DNA from: Acidobacteriota bacterium
GTDB lineage: Bacteria; Acidobacteriota; Holophagae; Holophagales; Holophagaceae
DNA length: 64,000 nucleotides
Reading direction: 5' to 3'
NCBI GenBank assembly: GCA_016195985.1
Contig: JACPYP010000005.1
Coordinates: 44,894 to 108,893, forward strand
A model generated the notes under the pieces. That model worked only from the letters and a program-made list of their open reading frames with translations, was not told where the DNA came from and made no database searches. The stretch's first letter is position 1; each line of letters starts with the position of its first letter. Positions 1 through 11,675 of this stretch are shown here, one piece after another. The translations under genes were made by a program, and so were the position numbers.

Positions 1-2309
<2,309 letters not shown>

Positions 2310-2315
2310 GATCCA

Positions 2316-2367
2316 CCACGGATGAACACGGATAAAAGGCCAGGTGTTCATCTGGGTTCATCCGTGG
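2316..2367. repeat. Imperfect palindrome between convergent genes
   Basis: Twelve-base perfect arms, CCACGGATGAAC at 2316-2327 and GTTCATCCGTGG at 2356-2367, enclose further partly matching sequence. The element sits between the convergent dienoyl-CoA reductase and serine hydrolase genes. It shares the CCACGGAT/ACACGGAT core with the 32.2 kb tandem array. It may end transcription from both sides. Confidence 0.7.
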
Positions 2368-2386
2368 CCAAAACGGCGCCGGGTTC

Positions 2387-4060
2387 CTACTTCACCCGTT
2401 TGGCGGGCATCTTCCTCCCTCCCTGGGTCAGGATCAGCGATTCGGCCTTGCCGCCCGGCCCGAGGGTGAAATCCAGCTGGGCATCCACCACCCGCAGGAA
2501 GTAGCGGGTTTCGGTTTCCGGATAGATCTCGGCCTGGCCCTGCCCCGTGGCCTGGGCGAGGAAACGGTCGCCCTCGCGCCACACCCTCAGCTCGAAGTTC
2601 GGCGCCAGCTGGTAGGTGCCCGCCAGCACCTCGAAGGTGCCGGGATCCACCTTGGCCGCGGCGCGCGTCTCGGCCGTGATCTTCTTCGCCAGGTCCTCTT
2701 CCGGGCCGCCCACCACCTGGCGCCGGACTCCGGCGACGCCCTGGCCGGACAGTTCGAAGCGCAGCATCAGGTCGACCCCCTTCATTTGGAAGACCGTCTC
2801 TGACAGGGGAATCAACTCGGTGACCGGGCCGCCTCCCGTCTTGCTCATGAGCTTGCCTTGCTCAAGGCTGATCACCCGCCGGAAGCCTTCATGCTGATAA
2901 GCGCCGGCCAGCCGGGCGAGCTTTTCAGGGGCCAGGGCGACACCCTTCGGCTCCACGATGGGCTGGCCCGAGGCCAGGGCCAGAAGACGGCGCCCCAGAT
3001 ATTCGGGACCGATTTCGGGGCCATCGGTGTTGCACAACACGACGGCTATGGTGCGGGCCGCGGGATCGGCCTCCAAGTGACAGACGAATCCGTTGATGCC
3101 GCCTCCGTGGCCCACGAGCCGGCGGCCCTGGGATTCGCGGAACGAAAGGCCGAACCCGTAGGGATGCTCCTTCCCGTCGCTGGTCTTCACGGGCGTGGTC
3201 ATCTGCTTCAGGCTTTCCAGGCTTACGGCCTTGCCCGCGTGAAGGGCCAGGGTCCACCGGGCCAGGTCTTCGGAGCTGCTCACCAGGGAACCCGCGGCGT
3301 AGGGTTGGGTCATGCTCAGGTAGGGGGCAGGTTTGCCCTCGGAGTAGCCCGAGGCCATGCCCGCGATCAGCTCGGTTTCTGTGCCGTAGCGCGTGCGGGT
3401 CATGCCGAGAGGCGCGAAGAAGCGGGCCTGCAGGTACTCCCCGTAGGCCTTGCCGCTCACCTTCTCGATGATGAGGCCCAGCAGGTAGTAGCCGGAGTTG
3501 CTGTAGTGCCACTTGGCGCCAGGCGCGAAGTCCAGGGGCTTCTTCCAGACCAGGGTCTCCAGCAGCTTCAGCCCCGGCAGATCCTCGCGCATGTGGGCGC
3601 TGTACTCCGGGCCATCCGTGTAGCTGGGGATGCCGCCCGTGTGCGTAAGAAGCTGGCGGACCGTCACGGGGCGCCAGGTCTCGGGCAAGCCTTCCAGATA
3701 ACGGGACACCGGCGCGTCCAGGGCCACCTTGCCGTCCTCCACCAGGGACATGATGGCGGCCGCCGTGAACTGCTTGGTGACCGATCCAATGCGATAGACC
3801 AGGGACGGGGCGTTGGGCACCTTCAGCTCCAGGTTCGCCAAGCCGAATCCCCGGGCGTAGAGGGTCTTTCCGTCCCTCATCACCAGCACCGAAGCTCCCG
3901 CCTCATCCGCCTTGAAATGCGGCGCGAGCAGCGCATCAAAGGCGGCCGAGGAAGCCGGCTCTTCCATCCGGGCCGGAGCCTTCTTGGCCGCCAAGGGCAG
4001 GAAACCCGCAGCCAGGATCGTCAGCAGGGCGGAGAACAGGGGCCGATGGGGCAAGCGCAT
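2387..4060 (-). CDS. Secreted beta-lactamase-fold serine hydrolase
   Basis: This is a class C beta-lactamase/penicillin-binding-protein-fold hydrolase (Beta-lactamase family, PF00144). An N-terminal hydrophobic segment (residues about 8-25) looks like a signal peptide, implying export. The catalytic motifs are present: S93-V-T-K96, the Tyr-Ser-Asn triad at 186-188 and HGG at 318-320. A C-terminal extension of roughly 150-200 residues follows, as in many esterase or D-aminopeptidase members. The ATG at 4060 has an AAAGGAG ribosome site just upstream; a longer reading to 4255 adds nothing family-like. It is monocistronic and convergent with the reductase. Substrate (peptide, ester or beta-lactam) cannot be told from the sequence. 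Confidence 0.85.
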   Translation of the reverse strand: MRLPHRPLFSALLTILAAGFLPLAAKKAPARMEEPASSAAFDALLAPHFKADEAGASVLVMRDGKTLYARGFGLANLELKVPNAPSLVYRIGSVTKQFTAAAIMSLVEDGKVALDAPVSRYLEGLPETWRPVTVRQLLTHTGGIPSYTDGPEYSAHMREDLPGLKLLETLVWKKPLDFAPGAKWHYSNSGYYLLGLIIEKVSGKAYGEYLQARFFAPLGMTRTRYGTETELIAGMASGYSEGKPAPYLSMTQPYAAGSLVSSSEDLARWTLALHAGKAVSLESLKQMTTPVKTSDGKEHPYGFGLSFRESQGRRLVGHGGGINGFVCHLEADPAARTIAVVLCNTDGPEIGPEYLGRRLLALASGQPIVEPKGVALAPEKLARLAGAYQHEGFRRVISLEQGKLMSKTGGGPVTELIPLSETVFQMKGVDLMLRFELSGQGVAGVRRQVVGGPEEDLAKKITAETRAAAKVDPGTFEVLAGTYQLAPNFELRVWREGDRFLAQATGQGQAEIYPETETRYFLRVVDAQLDFTLGPGGKAESLILTQGGRKMPAKRVK

Positions 4061-4139
4061 CTTCCACTCCTTTTTGGGGGTCGATCCATCTACGCCATGG
4101 CGGGATCCCCGCTTAGGGGGTTTCTGGCACCCTGGACCC

Positions 4140-5333
4140 ATGCCCAAGCCCGCCCTCCTCACCGCTTCCCAAGCCAGACGCCTGTTCCTGGGCGCCCAGG
4201 GCCTGCTGGACGACCCCGCCCGGCGGACCACCGTGGCTTCCCTCCAAGCCCTCATCGAAAGGCTGGGCTTCGTTCAGGTGGACACCATCAACGTGGTGGC
4301 GCGGGCCCACGACCTGACCCTCTTCAGCCGCCTGGACGGCTACCGGCCTGACCAATTGAAACGGCTGCATGAGGAGAAGCAGAGCCTCTTCGAGGGCTTC
4401 ACCCACGATGCCTCGGTGATTCCCACAGCCTTCTTCGCCCATTGGAAGCCACGCTTCCTGCGCGACCGCGCGCGCATCCAGGCCCACGCTTGGTGGCAGC
4501 ACCATTTCCGGGATACGGACGGCGCCCAGGTGGTGCGGGATGTGAAGGCCCGCGTCGAAAAGGAAGGTCCCCTGAAATCGTCGGATTTCGAGCACCCGGA
4601 GAAGCGCGGTCCCTGGTGGGGCTGGAAGCCTCAGAAGGCGGCCCTGGATTTCCTCTGGCGCAGCGGCGAGCTGATGATCCCCCGGCGGGAGGGCTTCCAG
4701 AAGGTCTACGATCTCACCGAACGCGTGCTCCCGGATCATCACGCCCTGCCCTGCCCCAGCGTTCCGGACCACATCGCCTGGGTCTGCGGCGAAGCCGCGG
4801 ACCGCCTCTGGGTGTTCACCCCAAAAGAGCTCGCTGAATTCTGGAACAGCATCGAGGCCGTGGAGGCAAAAGCCTGGTGCGCTTCAGCCGTGAAGGTGGG
4901 ACGTCTCGTGGCCGTGGAGGTGGAAGACGCCGATGGCCAGGCCCGCCCCGCTTTCGCCGTGGCCGATTGGAAGGCGCGCCTGGACAAACTGCCCGAGCCG
5001 CCGGAACGCACCCGCCTGCTCTGCCCCTTCGACCCCATCCTGCGGGACCGCGCCCGGGCCCTGCGCCGCTTCGCCTTCGACTACCGGTTCGAGGCCTTCG
5101 TGCCCGAGCCCAAGCGCCAATACGGCTACTTCGTGCTGCCCATCCTCGAGGGCGATCGCCTGGTGGGCCGCCTGGATCCCAAGCTGCACCGGGACCGCGG
5201 TCTGTTGGAGATCAAGGGCCTCTGGTGGGAGCCCGGCATCCGCCCCGCCAAGGCCCGGAAGCGGGCCCTGGACGAGGCCCTGCAGCGGCTGGCCGCCTTC
5301 GTGGGGGCCGAGGACATCCAGTTGCCCGCCTGA
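4140..5333 (+). CDS. YcaQ/AlkX-type winged-helix DNA glycosylase
   Basis: A member of the HTH_42 family (PF06224), whose characterised members unhook DNA interstrand crosslinks and remove bulky alkylated bases. The Q-x-D motif of the YcaQ (AlkX) branch is visible as Q46-V-D48 within FVQVDTINVVAR, where the AlkZ branch has Q-x-Q. Length is 397 residues, close to E. coli YcaQ (about 410). The ATG at 4140 begins MPKPALLTASQAR, typical of the family; the upstream open frame to 3912 is not. It diverges from the serine hydrolase, and the next gene follows 32 bases downstream on the same strand. Function is inferred from family. Confidence 0.85.
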   Translation: MPKPALLTASQARRLFLGAQGLLDDPARRTTVASLQALIERLGFVQVDTINVVARAHDLTLFSRLDGYRPDQLKRLHEEKQSLFEGFTHDASVIPTAFFAHWKPRFLRDRARIQAHAWWQHHFRDTDGAQVVRDVKARVEKEGPLKSSDFEHPEKRGPWWGWKPQKAALDFLWRSGELMIPRREGFQKVYDLTERVLPDHHALPCPSVPDHIAWVCGEAADRLWVFTPKELAEFWNSIEAVEAKAWCASAVKVGRLVAVEVEDADGQARPAFAVADWKARLDKLPEPPERTRLLCPFDPILRDRARALRRFAFDYRFEAFVPEPKRQYGYFVLPILEGDRLVGRLDPKLHRDRGLLEIKGLWWEPGIRPAKARKRALDEALQRLAAFVGAEDIQLPA

Positions 5334-5365
5334 CCGCGCTGCCTGACCGCGCTATCCTGGGCCCC

Positions 5366-6208
5366 ATGTCCGCGTCGAAGAACCCCCTGCTCAACCGGCT
5401 GCACAGCGCCCAAGGGTTGTCCCCCAGCCAGCGGCAGATCGCCGACTGCCTCATCGCCAACATGAACGAGGCACCCCTCTGGGGCGTGGAAGAACTGGCC
5501 GAGAAATCCCAGACCTGCGTGGCCACCGTGGTGCGCTTCGCCAAGAAGCTGGAGTACTCGGGCTACCTGGAGATGCGCAAAGCCATGGTCAGCGCCGCCA
5601 AGAAGCACTACGGCCGCGGCGAGCAGCTGCTCCAGGCCCCGGTGCGCGCCTCGGCCACCCTGCTGGAAGTGGCGCGGCGGGACATGCGCAACATCGAAAC
5701 CCTGGTGCAGGCCGTGAACGAGGACCTGCTGCAGAAGGTGGTGAAGCAGCTCAAGGGCTCGAAGCTGCGCCTGGCCATCGGCGACGGCGTGTCGGCGCTC
5801 ATGGCGCGGCAACTGGCCTACCTCCTCATCAACACCGGCCTGCCCGTCATGGAAGGCAATCCCGCCGACTTCGCCACCCAGGTGGGCATGCTGGACAGCA
5901 AGGATCTGCTCATCGCCTTCAGCATCAACCCCTACACCCAGGAGACGCTGGACGCCGCCGCCTATGCCCGCAAGCGCGGCGTGCCCGTGCTGGCCTTCAC
6001 CGACACCCTGAACTCCCCCTTGGCCAAATCCGCCACCCTCGCCCTGCCCATCCCCGGCGAGAACCTGCTGTTCTCCCACAGCGTGACGGCCTTCGGCGTG
6101 CTGGCCCATGCCATCGCCACCTCCATCGCCAGCCAGGCCCCCCAGGTGGCGCTGAACAAGCTGCGCGAAGTGGAGCGGGTGGCGCGCCAGAAATTCGCGC
6201 GGACCTAG
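5366..6208 (+). CDS. RpiR-family transcriptional regulator (HTH plus SIS domain)
   Basis: A 280-residue regulator. The N-terminal HTH_6 domain (about residues 10-80) contains LSPSQRQIADCL and ATVVRFAKKLEYSGYLEMRK, characteristic of RpiR/MurR proteins. The C-terminal half (about 120-260) is a SIS sugar-isomerase-type effector domain. Such proteins bind phosphosugars or other small metabolites and control nearby catabolic genes. The ATG at 5366 gives a start matching family members. It lies 32 bases after the glycosylase gene and 138 bases before the TonB-dependent receptor, so it may control the receptor and peptidase genes downstream; that link is inferred from position only. Confidence 0.85.
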   Translation: MSASKNPLLNRLHSAQGLSPSQRQIADCLIANMNEAPLWGVEELAEKSQTCVATVVRFAKKLEYSGYLEMRKAMVSAAKKHYGRGEQLLQAPVRASATLLEVARRDMRNIETLVQAVNEDLLQKVVKQLKGSKLRLAIGDGVSALMARQLAYLLINTGLPVMEGNPADFATQVGMLDSKDLLIAFSINPYTQETLDAAAYARKRGVPVLAFTDTLNSPLAKSATLALPIPGENLLFSHSVTAFGVLAHAIATSIASQAPQVALNKLREVERVARQKFART

Positions 6209-6346
6209 GCCCCGCCGCCAACGAGGAGCGCCTTTCATTGAAGGGCCTCCAGAGTTCTATGAATATTGATGAAAAAAAACTTGACTCGCTTTTGACAGAA
6301 GCATTACTTTTTGGTCACCCAATTCAATATCCCTTTCGGAGGCGTG
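6209..6346 (+). promoter_or_regulatory. Probable promoter region of the TonB receptor locus
   Basis: This gap is AT-richer than its surroundings. TTGACT (6281-6286) and TTGACA (6292-6297) resemble -35 elements, but no good -10 hexamer lies at ideal spacing, so the start site is unclear. A strong ribosome site, CGGAGGCGTG, directly precedes the ATG at 6347. An RpiR operator might lie here, but I cannot define one. Confidence 0.35.
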
Positions 6347-9112
6347 ATGGCTAGGAACACTGGCAATTCCAGATTCAGCGCGCTCGCGCTGGCGCTCGTG
6401 GCGGCCCCGGTGGCGCTGATGGCGCAGAGCAGCACCACCTCCGCCATGACTGGCGTGGTGCGCGATCCAAAGGGAAACCCGCTGGCCGGCGCCACCATCC
6501 GCATCACCTCACCCAGCATGATCGGAGGGGAGAAGACGACCAAGAGCACCGAAAACGGCAGCTACCGCTTCTCCGTGCTGCCTCCGGGGCGATTCCGCAT
6601 CGTGGTGGAAGCACCTGGCATGACCACTCTGACGGGCAACGAAACGCTCGAACTGGGCCGGACCGCGACCCTGAACTGGAAGTTCCAGAACGCCGCATCC
6701 GCGGTGGTGGAAGTGATCTCTGAAGCAGCCAGCCTGGATTCGGCCCCGGTCGGAGTCACCGCCAACTACAGCACTGAACAACTGGCCAGCCTCCCCACGG
6801 AACGATCTCTCAGCGGCATCATGAACCTCACGCCCGGCGTGAACGCCAATCATGCCTGGGGCGGCGACTCCCGGGAAAACGCCTGGATGATGGACGGCAT
6901 CAACATCAGCGATCCCCAGAGCAACACGCAGTGGATCTACCCGAATCCCGACTGGTTCAGTGAAATCCAGGTGGGCGGCATCGGCGCTCCCGCGGAGTTC
7001 GGCGGATTCACGGGCGGATTCATCAACGGCATCATCAAGCGGGGCGGGAACGACCTCGCGGGCAACATCAGCGGCTACTACGGCGACAGCAAATGGGAGG
7101 CTGTCTCCACGAATTCGGATCCCAGGTTCTCGGCCGCAGACAGGAAGCCCCTGCCCGCCAAGGACTGGGACATGGCTGTCAATGTGGGCGGTCCGATCCT
7201 CAAGGACAAGCTCTGGTACTTCGGTTCCTTCGAACGGAAATCCAGCGAGTCCACCTCCATCGGAGCCGCGGCTCCGGTCAAGCGCAGGGACCTTCTCGCC
7301 CTCATGAAATTGACCTGGCAGGCGACTCCCAACGCAACCCTGGAAGGCATCTACGAATACGACTTCGTCGGCCGTGAGCGCCGGAACATCTCCAGCACCA
7401 CGGAGCTGGACGCCACCAACAAGCAGGAAGCCCCGAACCATTCCTACGGCCTCACCTGGACCCAGGCCGTCGGCAGCGACAAGGTTTTCACCCTCAAGGC
7501 CTTCGGCTATTCGGGCCGGAACGATCAGCCGGGCTACAACAAGGAAGACTACAGCCTCGACACCTACGACACCTTCAACGGCATCGAGTACTATCACAAC
7601 CCCACGACGGTCAGCTACGACTACCGGGCCCGGTTCACCCTCTCCGCCACCTTCGATTTGTTCCGTTCCGGCCTCTTCAGCGCGAATGACAGTCATGCCT
7701 TCCGCATGGGCATCGAGCGGGAATCGATCACGGACGAGGAAGTGCAGCGGAGCCCTGGCGGCATCGGCCTCATGGGTTATGTCGACGTGGACAGCAACGA
7801 CAATCCGGCAGTCTTCACCGACTACTTCTGGACCGGCGGCGGTTGGAACATCAAAGAGAAGGCCACCCGGACGACCGCGTTCATCCAGGATTCATGGAGC
7901 GTCAACGACCGGCTGACGCTTCGCCCGGGCCTTCGCTTCGAACAGCAGCAGGCCCATGCCTACGGCCAGCCCACGGTCTGGGATACCAAGACAGTGGCCC
8001 CGCGCTTCGGCGTGACCTACGCCCTTACGGCCGACCAGAAGAACCTCCTCAAATTCCACTGGGGCCGCTTTTTCTCGGCCTACAGCGCCTCCTACATCGA
8101 CCGGCAGTACCAGTCCATGCTCCCACCGGAGGTGCGCTATCACTGGGGGACACCCGCCAGCGGCTACGCGCCGGTTCAGATCGATCCCACCAACTACGCC
8201 AGCTGGCCCATGCCCGTTCTCAATGATCCGGCGAACCCGGCCTACATGACCATTTCCAGCTTCGCTCCCACGGATCCCAACGCGAAGCAGCCCTACATGG
8301 ACGAGACCACCCTATCCTTCGAACACAGGTTCGATAGCCCCTGGACCGCCTCCGCCACCTACATCTACCGGGTCAACAAGGACACCCTGCTTAAGAAGGA
8401 CCTGGCTAAGGACACGGGGCACTGGGAGGACATGAGCTTCTGGGACTACCGCCACGACCCCGAAGGAAACACCCAGGTCACCATGCCCGTCTGGCAGTCC
8501 AGCATTCCTTCTGACCAGCACCAGTGGATCGTCACCAACATCCCCGAAGCCAAGCGTGCCTTCTGGTCTGCCACCCTGGCGCTTACCCGGCAGTTCCAGG
8601 ATGGCTGGAGCCTGAACGCCAGCTACACGCGGGCTCGCCGCTACGGAAACAGTTACAAAGCCAACGGCTATGACGAGCTGTTTGAAAACCCGAACAACCA
8701 GATCAACGCCAACGGGCTTCTTCCCGGCTTTGATGACAATGAGTTCAAGCTGCATGGCATGTATGAGTTCCCCTGGAAGATGCGCGTATCGGGATCATTC
8801 ACCTACCTGAGCGGCAACCACTACACGCCTTACGGACGCTTCACGGATGACCAGGGCGTGCGCTACTTCCCCAACGTGGTGCCCCGTGGTTCCGAAAAAT
8901 ACCCCAGCGAGCATCTGCTCGATTTCCGCGTCACCCAGCTGCTTCCCGTCACGGCGACGAAGAATGCCGAGCTGTTCGTGGAGGTGTTCAACCTTCTCAA
9001 CACAGGCACGGCCCTGGCCTGGAACGAGCGAATGAACACCGCGAACTACCAGTTGCCCTCCTCGGTGGAGCGAGGCCGCCGGCTCCGCCTCGGGTTCCGC
9101 GTCAACTTCTGA
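6347..9112 (+). CDS. TonB-dependent receptor with N-terminal carboxypeptidase-like regulatory domain (Oar type)
   Basis: An outer-membrane active transporter of 921 residues. A signal peptide (MARNTGNSRFSALALALVAAPVALMAQS) is followed by a carboxypeptidase-regulatory-like Ig domain (about 30-110, TGVVRDPKGNPLAGATIRIT). A plug domain comes next (about 130-250, LPTERSLSGIMNLTPGV and GFTGGFINGIIKRGGN), then a long 22-strand-type barrel ending in phenylalanine (LRLGFRVNF). The ATG at 6347 has an SD-like GGAGG; the earlier ATG at 6311 would bury the signal peptide. No TonB box is obvious. Its position just ahead of the secreted cyanophycinase and peptidases suggests that peptide or polymer fragments are the cargo; this is inference. 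Confidence 0.9.
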   Translation: MARNTGNSRFSALALALVAAPVALMAQSSTTSAMTGVVRDPKGNPLAGATIRITSPSMIGGEKTTKSTENGSYRFSVLPPGRFRIVVEAPGMTTLTGNETLELGRTATLNWKFQNAASAVVEVISEAASLDSAPVGVTANYSTEQLASLPTERSLSGIMNLTPGVNANHAWGGDSRENAWMMDGINISDPQSNTQWIYPNPDWFSEIQVGGIGAPAEFGGFTGGFINGIIKRGGNDLAGNISGYYGDSKWEAVSTNSDPRFSAADRKPLPAKDWDMAVNVGGPILKDKLWYFGSFERKSSESTSIGAAAPVKRRDLLALMKLTWQATPNATLEGIYEYDFVGRERRNISSTTELDATNKQEAPNHSYGLTWTQAVGSDKVFTLKAFGYSGRNDQPGYNKEDYSLDTYDTFNGIEYYHNPTTVSYDYRARFTLSATFDLFRSGLFSANDSHAFRMGIERESITDEEVQRSPGGIGLMGYVDVDSNDNPAVFTDYFWTGGGWNIKEKATRTTAFIQDSWSVNDRLTLRPGLRFEQQQAHAYGQPTVWDTKTVAPRFGVTYALTADQKNLLKFHWGRFFSAYSASYIDRQYQSMLPPEVRYHWGTPASGYAPVQIDPTNYASWPMPVLNDPANPAYMTISSFAPTDPNAKQPYMDETTLSFEHRFDSPWTASATYIYRVNKDTLLKKDLAKDTGHWEDMSFWDYRHDPEGNTQVTMPVWQSSIPSDQHQWIVTNIPEAKRAFWSATLALTRQFQDGWSLNASYTRARRYGNSYKANGYDELFENPNNQINANGLLPGFDDNEFKLHGMYEFPWKMRVSGSFTYLSGNHYTPYGRFTDDQGVRYFPNVVPRGSEKYPSEHLLDFRVTQLLPVTATKNAELFVEVFNLLNTGTALAWNERMNTANYQLPSSVERGRRLRLGFRVNF

Positions 9113-9194
9113 TCCCTTCGCGGCCCATTGGTTTGCCAGCGGGCCGGTTTTCCGGCCCGCTGGTTTGCGGTTCCTTTGATTGAAAGGCACAGCC

Positions 9195-10031
9195 ATGCTC
9201 AGGCGTCTTTCCGCCCTCTTCCTGGCGTTTACCGCCGCTCTAACTCTCGCTGCCTCCTCCCCCAAAGGCACCCTCGTCATCGTGGGGGGTGGGGGGTTCC
9301 CCCAGGATGTGCAGGCGGCCTTCTTCCAGGCCTGCGGCGGGCGCGGCGGGGTGGTGGGCATCATTCCCACGTCCACCGGCGATCCCGAAGGGGCCCTCAA
9401 GGAATGGAAGGCGGATCTCGACCAGGTGGGCATGGTCTGCGTGCCCCTGGACGTGCGCAGCCGCGAAGACGCTTCCAGGCCTGACCTGTTGAAGGAAGCC
9501 GCGCGATGCACCGGGTTCTGGTTCTCGGGGGGAGACCAGAACCTGGTGGGGGACAAGATCGTGGGCACGCCCCTGCAGAAGCTCATCCTTGAGCGCTACG
9601 CGGCGGGGGCAGGCGTGGGCGGCACCAGCGCGGGGGCGGCCATCATGTCCAAGGTGATGCTCACCGGCGACGACCGCCACGGCAAGGAGGCCCTCTCGGA
9701 ATTCGGACCCGGCGCCTATCAAACCCGGGAAGGCATGGGCTTCCTCCCGGCGGGCGTGGTGGTCGATCAGCACTTCCTGCGGCGGGGCCGGGAGAACCGG
9801 CTCTTCAGTGTGCTCATGGAGCGCCCCGACCACCTGGGCCTGGGCATCGATGAGGCCACGGCCTTGGTTGTGAAGGACGGCCGCGCCACGGTGGTGGGCC
9901 AGCGCTCGGTCATGGTCTTCGATCCGGCGGGCATGGCGCTCAAGGGCGAAACCTTCCGCGACCTCCGCATCCACCTGCTGAAGGCCGGCCAGTCCATCGA
10001 CCTGGCCACCCGCAAGGTCAGCCAGCCATGA
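9195..10031 (+). CDS. Secreted cyanophycinase-like peptidase (family S51)
   Basis: A 278-residue S51 serine peptidase related to cyanophycinase, which cuts multi-arginyl-poly-aspartate (cyanophycin) to beta-Asp-Arg dipeptides. The nucleophile elbow GTSAGAA places the serine at 145. A histidine in DQHF (193) and a glutamate in GIDEATALVV (220) occupy the expected catalytic positions. Residues 1-20 form a signal peptide, so it acts outside the cytoplasm, like CphE-type enzymes. The ATG at 9195 has AAAGG upstream. It is followed by isoaspartyl dipeptidase two genes on, which fits the dipeptide product. Alpha-aspartyl dipeptidase (PepE) shares the family but is usually shorter and cytoplasmic. 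Confidence 0.85.
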   Translation: MLRRLSALFLAFTAALTLAASSPKGTLVIVGGGGFPQDVQAAFFQACGGRGGVVGIIPTSTGDPEGALKEWKADLDQVGMVCVPLDVRSREDASRPDLLKEAARCTGFWFSGGDQNLVGDKIVGTPLQKLILERYAAGAGVGGTSAGAAIMSKVMLTGDDRHGKEALSEFGPGAYQTREGMGFLPAGVVVDQHFLRRGRENRLFSVLMERPDHLGLGIDEATALVVKDGRATVVGQRSVMVFDPAGMALKGETFRDLRIHLLKAGQSIDLATRKVSQP

Positions 10032-11641
10032 CGGGGCGAAGCGCGATGCACCCAACAAAAACAGCCACAGAGAACACAAAGAGCACCAAAAAGATGTCAT
10101 TCCATTCGCATGCCTCGTTTCTGCGCTCCTTGCGGCAAATCGTCTTTTCCACCTGCGGAAGCCGGCTTCCCCGGGTGGTCGGCCCGCTCGCGCTCTCGGC
10201 GGTCAGTTTCGCGGCGGGCCTGAAGGCGCCGTTCCCGGCAGACCACCGCGCCATGCGGAAGACCGTGCCCTACGAGCAGATGTCGGCCTTCCTGGAATCC
10301 GCGGCCCGGCCGGGCCTCATCACGGTCACCGAAGAGGGCCGCAGCACCCAGGGCCGCAAGGTCTACCTGGTGCACCTGAACCGGGGCGGCGCCAAGGCGC
10401 GCTTCAAGGTCCTCTACTACGCCCAGCAACACGGGGATGAAGTGGCGGGCAAGGACGCCCAGCTGACCCTCATCCGCGACATCGCCGAACGCCCGGAGCT
10501 GCTGCCGGAGGACGTGGACCTCTACCTCATGCCCATGGTCAACCCGGACGGTGCCGAGGCCCACCAGCGCTTCAACGGCGCCGGAGCGGACCTGAACCGG
10601 GACCACCTGCTGCTGGCCCAGCCGGAAACGCAGGCGCTGCACCGCGTGGCCCGCCGCATCCGCCCCCACCTGGCCGTGGACAGCCATGAGTTCGGCCGCG
10701 ATGGGGAGGACTACACCAAACGCGGCTGGGAAGCCTGGCCCATCATCACCATGGACGCCTGCAACCACCCGCTCATTCCCGAATACCTGAAATCCGCGGC
10801 CCTGGAGGCCGTCGGCGCCGCCGCGCCCCTGCAGCAGAAGGCCGGCCACGCGTATCGACGCTATGCCGTGGGCGGTCCGCCGCCGGATGAGGAGATCCGG
10901 CCATCCACCTCCGAGGTGGATGACGGCCGCAATGGCATGGGCACCCTGGGCGCCCTTTCCTTCATCATCGAATCCGGCGTGCGGCATCGCTCGGCGGATC
11001 CGCAGGCGGATCTGGGCGAGCGGGTGGACGGCTACCGCATCCTCTACCGGCACCTGCTGGGCGACCGCCCCTGGCGGGAACGCATCCGCCGCCTGGCCGA
11101 GCGGGCCCGGCGCGAACCGCTGCCCCCTTTCATCGCCACCAACACCTTCTGGGCCAACCTGGGAGGCAAGGCCAGCTCCGTGAAGGTGCGCGAAGCGGCC
11201 ACGGGCAGGACCCTGGAAGTGCCCACCGCCAACGCCATGACGGACCTGGTGGTGAAGCAGAGCGTGGCCACGCCCAAGGCCTACGCCATCGACGCCGCCG
11301 CCGCGAAACGCTTCCTCCCGGTGCTGCAGGCCCAGGGCCTCAGCTTCGAGACCCTGGCGGCACCCCGGCGCGTGAGGATCGAGCGGGTCAAGCTGCTCCG
11401 CCTCGAAGAGCCCTACGACGAGCTGTACCAGCGCTACAAGGACCGCCAGATTGTAGAACGCCAGCCCCAGGCCGAGGCGGAACTGCCCGCGGGAACCCTC
11501 ATCGTTTCCCTGGACCAGGATCTGTCCCGGCGGGCCATCCAGGTGCTGGAGCCCTGCCTGCTCTACGGCCTCTATGGCTACCCTGGTTTCCGCGTGCTGG
11601 CCCAGCCCGGCGCCGACCTGCCCGTGTCCCGCCTCTTCTGA
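10028..11641 (+). CDS. M14-family zinc carboxypeptidase
   Basis: A metallocarboxypeptidase with a complete M14 site: zinc ligands H135 and E138 in QQHGDEVAG, H220 in DSHEFG, substrate-binding arginine R191 in DLNRDH, and catalytic E315 in FIIES (numbered from the start given). It should trim C-terminal residues from peptides. The start is uncertain. ATG 10028 overlaps the preceding stop (ATGA), but bases about 10,050-10,140 resemble an intergenic palindrome family, giving odd residues 8-45. GTG 10175 would begin just before a plausible signal peptide (VVGPLALSAVSFAAG). A domain of about 150 residues follows the peptidase part. It sits in the peptidase operon. Confidence 0.85.
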   Translation: MTGRSAMHPTKTATENTKSTKKMSFHSHASFLRSLRQIVFSTCGSRLPRVVGPLALSAVSFAAGLKAPFPADHRAMRKTVPYEQMSAFLESAARPGLITVTEEGRSTQGRKVYLVHLNRGGAKARFKVLYYAQQHGDEVAGKDAQLTLIRDIAERPELLPEDVDLYLMPMVNPDGAEAHQRFNGAGADLNRDHLLLAQPETQALHRVARRIRPHLAVDSHEFGRDGEDYTKRGWEAWPIITMDACNHPLIPEYLKSAALEAVGAAAPLQQKAGHAYRRYAVGGPPPDEEIRPSTSEVDDGRNGMGTLGALSFIIESGVRHRSADPQADLGERVDGYRILYRHLLGDRPWRERIRRLAERARREPLPPFIATNTFWANLGGKASSVKVREAATGRTLEVPTANAMTDLVVKQSVATPKAYAIDAAAAKRFLPVLQAQGLSFETLAAPRRVRIERVKLLRLEEPYDELYQRYKDRQIVERQPQAEAELPAGTLIVSLDQDLSRRAIQVLEPCLLYGLYGYPGFRVLAQPGADLPVSRLF

Positions 11642-11675
11642 ACGTCCGGGCCCCCGCGGGCCGGCAGGAGTCCCC

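Noticed and set aside
2858..4351. Long plus-strand frame across the serine hydrolase
   Set aside because: The minus-strand gene has complete catalytic motifs and a ribosome site; this frame has none.
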